Assembly (NCBI GenBank): GCA_009925905.1
Contig: RFPZ01000018.1
Span: 1-18,647 of the forward strand
Length of the DNA: 18,647 bases
Reading direction: 5' to 3'
Source of the DNA: Candidatus Aquidulcis frankliniae
Lineage (GTDB): Bacteria > Chloroflexota > Limnocylindria > Limnocylindrales > Limnocylindraceae
Shown: positions 7,933 to 14,135 of the stretch, in pieces
How positions within the stretch are numbered: position 1 is the first letter of the stretch
Layout of the letters: the number at the start of each line of letters is the position of its first letter
Notes under the pieces: generated by a model
Databases searched by the model: none
What the model saw: the letters and a program-made list of their open reading frames with translations, nothing else
Told to the model about the DNA's origin: nothing
Translations under genes and position numbers: made by a program

Positions 7933-10358
7933 CCAGGGGCGCTGAGCCTCACGTGACTTCGCCGATGTCGGTCGTTCGGGTGGCCGTCGATGTGCCAGGG
8001 GCTCCCGGTGAGCGTCTCTACGACTACCTTGCTGGCAATGTGACGCCTGTCACCGTTGGCGATGGCGTAATCGTGCCGTTTGGTGGACGGCGTGCGATTG
8101 GCATTGTGGTCGCACTCAATCCCGCAGATCTGCCGCCAGTCGGGATCACCCTCAAGCCAATTGAGGGGAGACTCGGTACCGCACCGCTTGTGACACCGCT
8201 CCTGATGTCGCTGGCAGAGAGCATTGCGAAGCGATGGGCCGCGCCAATTGCCACCACAGTTCGATCGCTCCTCCCTGCGGGCATGTTGGATGCCGTGGTT
8301 CTCGAAGCCCGGAGGGTGGGGGAGGCGAGCGAAATCTCGGCACGCATCGGTCTCGGCGAGGAGTGGGTTGCAGTCGAGCGCCTCACCGGAGCGCGCGGTA
8401 AGACGCGAGCGGCAACGCTCAGGACCCTGCGACAGCTTGAAGAGGTTGGAGAGGCGGAGCGTCGTTGGTCACTCGTCCGTCGCGGTGCGCAAAGTCTGGA
8501 CACAACATTCGCCTCGCTAATCCCGAACGGCGCAGACGCCATCCTAAAGACTATGCGGCTCGGTTCTCGACAGGCTGCAGCAGTGGAGCAGCTGGCCGGT
8601 GCGGCGCGCAATGGCGACCCCTGGGTCGCCGCGAGCGCACTCCCCGGAGGACTCCCAACTGCACGCCGACTTGCGGATACGGGCGCTGTGCAACTCGAGG
8701 TGCGGCGTATGCAACGCCGACATGCCGATCGACGGAGCGCGTCTGCTGCGGTGGCAGAGGCCGAGATCAGCCTGACCGATGTGCAGCGCGAGGTGGCCGA
8801 TACGGCTTGTGATCGCAGCATGGCGGGGAAGACCATCCTTGTTGACGGTCCACCCGGCTCTGGGAAGAGCCGCGCCGCTGCGGAAGCGGCGGTACGCGTT
8901 ATCGCAGCTGGTCGATCAGTCCTTTGGCTGGTTCCAGAGGCGGCGCAGGTTGCAATCGCTGCAGACATGCTGGCCACGGCTGGTGGATCGCCTGAACCGA
9001 TCCATTCGGGCCTCAGCGCAGGTGAGCGACTCGATGCACATGATCGGCTTCTTGAGCGAGGTCCGCACCTAGTTGTCGGCACACGTGTCGCACTCGGCGC
9101 GCTGCGCGACGAGGTCGGACTCATCGTTGTAGACGAAGAGCACGAGGGTGCCTATAAATCTGATCGCACCCCAAGACTGCACGCACGAGACGCGGCGCGA
9201 GAACTGGCTCGCCTCGCCGGTGCGACAACTCTTCTCCTGAGCGCCACCCCTGCAATTGAGTCCCTAGCTCGGGCCGAGATTGAAGGCTGGAAGCGCTTCA
9301 CCCTAAGGCGTCGCACCCCGGCTCCTCTCGTTGAGGTAATTGACCTGCGACAAGAGCTTGCCGACGGGTGGCGCGGCATGATGAGCCGCTCTCTCCTTGA
9401 GCGGCTGACCGCGCTGGATTGGGCGAGCGGATCCCAAGCACTCCTGATCATCAATCGTCGCGGTCTGGCTTCGGCGCTGCTCTGTCGCGATTGCGGTGCC
9501 GCACAGTCGTGCCCGTCGTGTGAGCGGCCGCTTGTGCTGCATAGTGCTGGCTCGTTGTTGCGCTGCCACGGGTGCGGCATTGCGGCGGAACCTCTCACTC
9601 GCTGCCCGTCGTGCGGTGGAGCGCGTATTCGGGCACTGGGTGGTGGCACTGAGCGCCTTGAGGCGGAAGTGCGCGCGGCGCTCCCTGAGATAGTCGTTGA
9701 TCGACTCGACGCAGATGCCGCATCGGCAATCGGCTCTGGTGATCGCATCCTCGACGCGTTCCGTAGTGGTCGCACCCAGATTTTGGTCGGCACCGCCCTT
9801 GCCGCAAAGGCGCTGGATCTGCCGGCGCTTGCGTTGGTTGGCATTGTTTCGGCTGACACGGGGCTGCTCCTCCCAGACGAGCGTGCGGCAGAGCGCGCTG
9901 TGGCACTCGTCGTTCAGGCGGTGGGGCGACTCGGACGCGGCGCGCATGCCGGCGTCGCGGTCATTCAGAGTTATCGACCCGACGACCCGGCGATCACGGC
10001 GGCGGTAGAGATCGCGCGCGGAGGGAGTGTTGAGGCTTGGCGCACCCGAGAGATCGGGCTGCGGAAGGCTGCCGGTGGAGCGCCATTCCTTCGCACGGTT
10101 AAGGTCAGTGCCGCGGCGGCAACCGCCGCTGCAGCGCGGCGCAGTATCGAAGGGCTGTCGGCCACCCTCCGTTCCGCGGCGGCAGCCGCCAGCGATGACC
10201 AGGCGCGCATTCTTGGTCCGATCCCAGCATGGGTGCCACGGCGAGCGGGGCGTTGGCGCGAGAACCTAATCCTTCGTGCCGTGAACCTTGAGCCGTACCT
10301 CCCGCTGATCCGTGGACGCGACCTTATGGTGGATGTAGACCCTGAGACCTTGCTCTAG
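7929..10358 (+). CDS. priA: Primosomal protein N' (PriA replication-restart helicase)
   Basis: Recognises abandoned replication forks and reloads the replisome. It has 809 residues against 732 in E. coli. The 3'-end-binding domain starts near residue 17 (RVAVDVPGAPGERLYDYL). Walker A is GPPGSGKS, starting at about residue 307; Walker B is DEEHEG (D402); LLLSATPAIESL is motif III. The zinc region has eight cysteines in four CxxC pairs (519/522, 528/531, 546/549, 559/562). Motif VI reads QAVGRLGRG. Motif V reads VGTALAAKALDLPALALVG where the family usually has AKGHDFP. The C-terminal domain ends in VDVDPETLL, the usual PriA ending. The ATPase motifs look intact, unlike the degenerate PriA of many Actinobacteria. 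GTG at 7929 overlaps the gmk stop (GTGA); ATG at 7965 is a possible later start. Confidence 0.93.
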   Translation: MTRGAEPHVTSPMSVVRVAVDVPGAPGERLYDYLAGNVTPVTVGDGVIVPFGGRRAIGIVVALNPADLPPVGITLKPIEGRLGTAPLVTPLLMSLAESIAKRWAAPIATTVRSLLPAGMLDAVVLEARRVGEASEISARIGLGEEWVAVERLTGARGKTRAATLRTLRQLEEVGEAERRWSLVRRGAQSLDTTFASLIPNGADAILKTMRLGSRQAAAVEQLAGAARNGDPWVAASALPGGLPTARRLADTGAVQLEVRRMQRRHADRRSASAAVAEAEISLTDVQREVADTACDRSMAGKTILVDGPPGSGKSRAAAEAAVRVIAAGRSVLWLVPEAAQVAIAADMLATAGGSPEPIHSGLSAGERLDAHDRLLERGPHLVVGTRVALGALRDEVGLIVVDEEHEGAYKSDRTPRLHARDAARELARLAGATTLLLSATPAIESLARAEIEGWKRFTLRRRTPAPLVEVIDLRQELADGWRGMMSRSLLERLTALDWASGSQALLIINRRGLASALLCRDCGAAQSCPSCERPLVLHSAGSLLRCHGCGIAAEPLTRCPSCGGARIRALGGGTERLEAEVRAALPEIVVDRLDADAASAIGSGDRILDAFRSGRTQILVGTALAAKALDLPALALVGIVSADTGLLLPDERAAERAVALVVQAVGRLGRGAHAGVAVIQSYRPDDPAITAAVEIARGGSVEAWRTREIGLRKAAGGAPFLRTVKVSAAAATAAAARRSIEGLSATLRSAAAAASDDQARILGPIPAWVPRRAGRWRENLILRAVNLEPYLPLIRGRDLMVDVDPETLL

Positions 10359-10362
10359 CCCT

Positions 10363-10371
10363 TGCTAGAAT
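10363..10371 (+). promoter_or_regulatory. Extended -10 promoter element for def
   Basis: TGCTAGAAT fits the extended -10 consensus TGnTATAAT (TAGAAT, 5 of 6). It lies in the 19-bp priA-def gap, the only non-overlapping junction in this run. A weak -35 (CTGAGA, 10342-10347, 18-bp spacer) is possible. Initiation about seven bases downstream would fall on the A of the def ATG, and no ribosome site precedes that ATG, so the message may be leaderless. Confidence 0.5.
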
Positions 10372-10377
10372 CTCGCC

Positions 10378-10929
10378 ATGAGTGTTCGTCCGATCCTCCT
10401 GCTTGGTGACCCGCGGCTGCGCATCCCTGGTGCGCCCGTGGAGAGTTTCGGGAAGCTGCTGCACTCGCTCCTTGATGATCTGGCCCATACGATGCGCGCC
10501 GCGCCAGGAGTTGGACTTGCCGCTCCGCAACTTGGTGAACCGCTGAACGTTGCGGTTGTTGAGGCGAAAGGGAAGACCTATGAACTGGTGAACCCGCGAA
10601 TTGTGCGCGACACGGGCGATCAAACTGATCTTGAAGGCTGCCTCTCGATCCCAGGCTACGTGGCTGAGATCACGCGCAAGGAGCGCGTTTGGGTTGAGGC
10701 GCAAGATCGCACTGGTCGCCAGTACAAGTTCAGCGAACACGGGTTCTTGGCGCGCGCCGTACAGCACGAACTCGACCACCTCGCCGGCACCCTCTACATT
10801 GATTACCTCGACTCCATGGATCAACTCATCGCCGTTGATGAAGAAGACGATGAGGAACCGGATGATTCGCCAGAGGCAGTCGTCGCTGCACAGCGCCGCA
10901 AGGTGTTGCGAGGGCATAGTCACAAGTAG
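10378..10929 (+). CDS. def: Peptide deformylase
   Basis: Removes the formyl group from the N-terminal methionine of new proteins, using an Fe or Zn ion. All three family motifs are present in 183 residues: GVGLAAPQ (44-51), EGCLS (86-90, metal ligand C88) and HELDH (130-134, ligands H130 and H134, catalytic E131). The last 30 residues are strongly acidic and then basic (VDEEDDEEPDDSP...) and look disordered. The ATG is preceded by the -10 element at 10363-10371 and not by a Shine-Dalgarno. Its 3' end overlaps or abuts fmt, which adds the formyl group that this enzyme later removes. Confidence 0.97.
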   Translation: MSVRPILLLGDPRLRIPGAPVESFGKLLHSLLDDLAHTMRAAPGVGLAAPQLGEPLNVAVVEAKGKTYELVNPRIVRDTGDQTDLEGCLSIPGYVAEITRKERVWVEAQDRTGRQYKFSEHGFLARAVQHELDHLAGTLYIDYLDSMDQLIAVDEEDDEEPDDSPEAVVAAQRRKVLRGHSHK

Positions 10930-11872
10930 TCGCCTGATCCTGTTTGGCAGTGGTGGCTTCGCGGTCCCGTCGTTCCGCGCTGTCGCAGCCGACCCACGAT
11001 TCACCATTCTCGCCGTCATCACGGCCCCACCACGCACTGCGGGACGAAGCGGCGCACTTAGACCGACCCCGGTGGATAGATGGGCTACGGCCGCAGGACT
11101 GCGGGTTGAACACGTCGCTAAGGTTCGTGATGCGGCCGAAGTTGCACGAATCCAGTCACTTGGCGCGGAGGGAGCGCTCCTCGCAGACTTTGGGCAGATC
11201 ATCCCTACAGCGTTGCTCGACCATTACCCGCGCGGCATCGTCAATCTGCACCCATCGCTCCTGCCGCGCCATCGCGGCGCGAGCCCAATTCCCGCAACGA
11301 TTCTTGCCGGCGATCGGGAGACTGGGGTCTCCACCATCGTGATGGATCAAGGGGTGGATACGGGTCCAATCATTGCCGTGCAGCATCTGCGACCGCGCCC
11401 AGACGTCACGGCCGCGGAGCTCGAGGCAGAACTGGCCGAACTCGCTGCTGTAGGTATCGCCGATACGCTCGCAACCTGGCTTCAGGGGAGCGAGGTGGCA
11501 GTGCCGCAGAGCAGTGATGGTGCGACGCAAACCACGCGGCTCGGTCGCGCCGACGGCCGAGTAGGTGCGCAAACGTCATACCAAACGGCGCTGCGTATGT
11601 GGCGGGCATATCAACCATGGCCCGGTCTCTGGGTGGAAATTCCTGGGGTTGTGGATCGACTGATCTTGTCGAGCGTTGGCGTAGAAGAGGGTGGCCCGGT
11701 AGTTGCCCCAGGGGCGCTTGAGCTGCGCGACGAAACGCTGCTGCTCGGCCTCGCCGGGGGAACAGTGCGCCTTGATCGCGTAACCCCGGCAGGAGGCAAG
11801 AGCATGACGGGAGGGGAGTTTGCGCGAGGGCGCCAAGCGGAACTCGCCGCCCATGGGAGAATCGCAGAATGA
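10862..11872 (+). CDS. fmt: Methionyl-tRNA formyltransferase (start uncertain)
   Basis: Formylates the methionine on initiator tRNA with 10-formyl-tetrahydrofolate. The domain starts at RLILFGSGGFAVPSF (from about 10931). It contains the catalytic block GIVNLHPSLLPRHRGASPI and VMDQGVDTGPI, giving the Asn, His and Asp of the family, and a C-terminal OB-like domain ending in TPAGGKSMTGGEFARG. No ATG, GTG or TTG stands just before the domain. ATG at 10862, with GAGGA five bases upstream, gives 336 residues and overlaps def by 68 bp; its extra 23 residues do not look like Fmt. ATA at 10916 or CTG at 10934 would give the usual length (318 or 312). The 3' end overlaps rlmN by 4 bp. Confidence 0.9.
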   Translation: MIRQRQSSLHSAARCCEGIVTSSRLILFGSGGFAVPSFRAVAADPRFTILAVITAPPRTAGRSGALRPTPVDRWATAAGLRVEHVAKVRDAAEVARIQSLGAEGALLADFGQIIPTALLDHYPRGIVNLHPSLLPRHRGASPIPATILAGDRETGVSTIVMDQGVDTGPIIAVQHLRPRPDVTAAELEAELAELAAVGIADTLATWLQGSEVAVPQSSDGATQTTRLGRADGRVGAQTSYQTALRMWRAYQPWPGLWVEIPGVVDRLILSSVGVEEGGPVVAPGALELRDETLLLGLAGGTVRLDRVTPAGGKSMTGGEFARGRQAELAAHGRIAE

Positions 11873-13086
11873 AAGAGTCAGCGGCGCCAGGGGGATCACA
11901 GCGCCCCCTCAGCCTCTCTGACCTCAGCGTCAATCAACTTGCGGCACGGGTCAGCGACCTAGGCGCTGAGTCCTATCGCGTGACCCAGATCCTTGATGGG
12001 GCATGGCGCTCAGTGGCCACCTCATGGAGTGGCGTGACCACACTCGGCAAGCCGCTCCAAGAACGCCTGGCGAACGAGATCCGTTTCAGCGCATTCGACG
12101 AGGTGGAGCGCCAAGAGGCGGAAGATGGTGCCACTACGAAACTGCTGCTCACCCTTTCTGATGGCGCGAAGGTTGAGGCGGTGTTGATGCGCTCTCCCGC
12201 CGATCCACGCCGTGGTTCGGGGCCGCGCGCCACGGTCTGCGTCTCAAGTCAAGCGGGATGTGCGGTCGGTTGCCCATTTTGCGCCACGGGGGAACTTGGC
12301 TTCACCCGCAATCTCAGCGCGGGAGAGATCCAAGACCAGGTGCGCATCGCTCGCCAGATCCTCCGGACGGAGAGCCGCGAGCTGACCAATGTTGTCTATA
12401 TGGGAATGGGGGAGCCGCTACAGAACATTGATGCTGTCTTTGCATCAATCGATGGATTGACTGACCCAGCGCGCGGCGGGATTGGGCAGCGTCGCATCAC
12501 CGTCTCAACTAGCGGCGTCGTGCCTGGGATCGAGCGTCTCGCCAAGCAGCGCCCACAGATCACCCTCGCCGTCTCTCTGCATGCAGCACGCAACCCGCTG
12601 CGCGATCTTCTTGTGCCGCTCAACCGCAAGTGGCCGGTCGAGGCGGTGATCGCGGCCGCGGATTCTCATTCTCGTGCGACCGGGCGGCGCACCACTTTCG
12701 AGGTGACGATGATCGACGGCATCAACGATCGCGCGGAAGATTCAGCGGCACTTGCCTCGCTGCTCCGGGGGAGCGGCGCGCACGTTAACCTGATCCCCAT
12801 GAACGCCGTGGCACACACCCCGTGGCAGGAGTCCAGGCCTGAGCGAATCGAGCAGATCGCCACTCAACTACGGGCTGCTGGGCTCACCGTCACCGTGCGC
12901 CGCAACCGCGGTCGCGAGGCAGGGGCGGCGTGCGGGCAACTTGCCGCCGAGAAGGCTGGCGCTCCAACGCCGATAGCCGTTGCCCGTCGACGCGAGTTGC
13001 TGGTAGCAGCGAGTGCGGCCGCCCTGCAGGGGCAGCGCACCGCACAGCCGATTGCGCCCTCTGGGCCATTGGGAGGTGATGCGTGA
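11869..13086 (+). CDS. rlmN: 23S rRNA/tRNA adenine-C2 methyltransferase (radical SAM)
   Basis: Methylates C2 of A2503 in 23S rRNA, and A37 in some tRNAs, through a methylated cysteine and radical SAM chemistry. The 405-residue product carries the CxxxCxxC cluster motif (C131, C135, C138) inside CVSSQAGCAVGCPFC, with the conserved upstream C124. Other motifs are VVYMGMGEPLQNID, ITVSTSGVVPGI and LAVSLHA. The methyl-carrying cysteine is C355 in GAACGQL. The family's RGxDIxAACGQL appears here as RGREAGAACGQL, a mild variation. The last ~40 residues are an Ala/Pro-rich extension. ATG at 11869 overlaps the fmt stop; GGGAG nine bases upstream can serve as ribosome site. Confidence 0.95.
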   Translation: MKESAAPGGSQRPLSLSDLSVNQLAARVSDLGAESYRVTQILDGAWRSVATSWSGVTTLGKPLQERLANEIRFSAFDEVERQEAEDGATTKLLLTLSDGAKVEAVLMRSPADPRRGSGPRATVCVSSQAGCAVGCPFCATGELGFTRNLSAGEIQDQVRIARQILRTESRELTNVVYMGMGEPLQNIDAVFASIDGLTDPARGGIGQRRITVSTSGVVPGIERLAKQRPQITLAVSLHAARNPLRDLLVPLNRKWPVEAVIAAADSHSRATGRRTTFEVTMIDGINDRAEDSAALASLLRGSGAHVNLIPMNAVAHTPWQESRPERIEQIATQLRAAGLTVTVRRNRGREAGAACGQLAAEKAGAPTPIAVARRRELLVAASAAALQGQRTAQPIAPSGPLGGDA

Positions 13087-13763
13087 GCAGTGCACGCATC
13101 CAAATCGCCGCGAGCATCTTGAATGCTGATCTCGGCGCGCTTCGCGATGCGGTGCAGGCGGCCGAAGCGGCTGGGGTTGATCGCATCCATCTCGACATCA
13201 TGGATGGTCACTTCGTGCCAAACCTCACCTTTGGCCTCGCGACCGTTGAATCACTCCGCGCGGCGACGAAACTGCCGTTTGATGCGCACCTGATGATCCT
13301 CTCGCCAGGGCTCTGGGCGACGCGGTACGTTGATGCAGGGTGCGAATCGGTCGCAATCCACGTCGAGGCACCAGATCAACACCGAGCTATCCTCGACGCC
13401 ATTCGTGACAGCGGTGGCCGCGCCGGGCTCGCGCTTGACCCAGAAACGCCGATTGAGTCGCTTGCCCCGTTCCGAGACCAGCTGGATTTTGCACTCGTCA
13501 TGACAGTAAAGTCAGGCTTCGGGGGACAGTCGTATCGTCCTGGGGCCGCTGGACGTATATCTGCGATCCGCGCACTGGTCGGTGACCGAGATGGGCATCA
13601 GCTGCCAGTCCATGTCGACGGTGGCATCAATCCAACTACGGCGGGCGATGCGGTAGCGGCTGGGGCAGACCTATTGGTTGTCGGCAGCGCGCTTTTCTCG
13701 GCGCATGGCGTGAAGGGGATGGGCGGGGCGGTACAAGCGATTAGGGAGTCGGCGACCCGCTAG
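13083..13763 (+). CDS. rpe: Ribulose-phosphate 3-epimerase
   Basis: Interconverts ribulose-5-phosphate and xylulose-5-phosphate in the pentose phosphate pathway. The 226-residue TIM barrel shows all four metal ligands: H36 and D38 in HLDIMDGHFVPN, H69 in DAHLMI, and D179 in VDGGINPTT. The phosphate-binding loops GFGGQSY and VVGSALF are also present. The usual VNPGFGGQ is VKSGFGGQ here. GTG at 13083 overlaps the rlmN stop (GTGA) and has a strong site, GGGAGG (13071-13076), six bases upstream. It converges on rpmB with 13 bp between the stop codons. Confidence 0.95.
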   Translation: MSSARIQIAASILNADLGALRDAVQAAEAAGVDRIHLDIMDGHFVPNLTFGLATVESLRAATKLPFDAHLMILSPGLWATRYVDAGCESVAIHVEAPDQHRAILDAIRDSGGRAGLALDPETPIESLAPFRDQLDFALVMTVKSGFGGQSYRPGAAGRISAIRALVGDRDGHQLPVHVDGGINPTTAGDAVAAGADLLVVGSALFSAHGVKGMGGAVQAIRESATR

Positions 13764-13769
13764 GGTCGT
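13752..13769. terminator. Hairpin between convergent rpe and rpmB
   Basis: CGACCC (13753-13758) pairs perfectly with GGGTCG (13763-13768) around a GCTA loop, extended by one G-U pair. The loop and stem include the rpe stop codon, and the structure ends 8 bp before the rpmB stop. No T-run follows on either strand, as at the other convergent junction in this window. A role as a bidirectional terminator is inferred from position. Confidence 0.4.
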
Positions 13770-13776
13770 GGTCGGC

Positions 13777-13971
13777 TTAGGCGCCCTTGCTGGCGGTGCG
13801 GCGGCAGCGGGTGCAGACCAGCACACGCTTTGTGGTCGTTCCAACGGCAATCACGGTCGGCTGCAGGTTGGCGCGGAAGCGTCGGTGAGCACGGACGCGG
13901 TTCATCCCGACCGACTGGGGGTTGAATCCCGCAATCGAGTCCTTGCCGCAGAGGGTGCAGAAGCGAGCCAT
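13777..13971 (-). CDS. rpmB: 50S ribosomal protein L28
   Basis: Small basic protein of the large ribosomal subunit. The 64 residues begin MARFCTLCGK and end with VLVCTRCRRTASKGA, giving two CxxC pairs (C5/C8 and C53/C56) as in zinc-binding L28 proteins. RAHRRFRANLQ and the TTTKRVLVCTRC block match the family core. Start at 13971 is firmly set by AAGGAG (13984-13979) seven bases upstream; the longer open frame reaching 14487 is antisense to the kinase gene. The gene is transcribed away from the kinase-recG run, the same arrangement as rpmB and yloU/yloV in Firmicutes. Confidence 0.95.
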   Translation of the reverse strand: MARFCTLCGKDSIAGFNPQSVGMNRVRAHRRFRANLQPTVIAVGTTTKRVLVCTRCRRTASKGA

Positions 13972-14027
13972 ATCAAATCTCCTTACGTGGTGGGGCTCCC
14001 AGTGGGACACGCCCGTCGTTCGTGCCG

Positions 14028-14037
14028 TATCGTAGCA
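14028..14037. promoter_or_regulatory. Shared symmetric -10 element of divergent rpmB and kinase-recG transcripts
   Basis: The bases TATCGTA (14028-14034) read as TATCGT on the plus strand and TACGAT on the minus strand, the latter preceded by TGC (14037-14035) to make an extended -10. On the plus strand GGGACA (14004-14009) could be the -35 with an 18-bp spacer. Starts would fall near 14040 (+) and 14022 (-), giving rpmB a leader of about 50 bases that contains its strong ribosome site. These are pattern matches, not mapped start sites. Confidence 0.4.
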
Positions 14038-14084
14038 GGTGCGTCCGAAGCCTTGCCCAGGCTCGGCAAAGGGAGGGAACCCGT

Positions 14085-14135
14085 ATGAATCAAATCGAGC
14101 AGCGCAGCGTGGCCATAGGGGTTTCCCTGCGATGA
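14085..14135 (+). CDS. 16-codon micro-ORF (possible leader peptide) coupled to the DAK2 kinase gene
   Basis: ATG at 14085 has a strong ribosome site, GGGAGGG (14071-14077), seven bases upstream, and encodes MNQIEQRSVAIGVSLR. Its TGA overlaps the ATG of the kinase gene as ATGA (14132-14135). The kinase ATG has no site of its own. A small hairpin (14051-14072, TTGCC/GGCAA core) precedes the ribosome site. The peptide has no run of a single amino acid that would suggest classical attenuation. In Firmicutes an Asp23-family gene sits here; this peptide shows no clear likeness to it. Real translation is inferred from the site and the overlap. Confidence 0.45.
   Translation: MNQIEQRSVAIGVSLR

Noticed and set aside
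10084..10200. GCCGCGGCGGC repeats near the priA 3' end as a repeat element
   Set aside because: They encode Ala-rich stretches in the PriA C-terminal domain and are irregular; low-complexity coding sequence explains them.
10862..10930. def-fmt fusion by programmed frameshift
   Set aside because: The frames differ by one, but no slippery heptamer or downstream pseudoknot is apparent, and def ends at its own stop after a complete domain.
11854..11868. Extended -10 (TGGGAGAAT) before rlmN, spaced as at def
   Set aside because: The first -10 base is G instead of T, and GGGAG serves equally well as ribosome site for a gene overlapping fmt by 4 bp.
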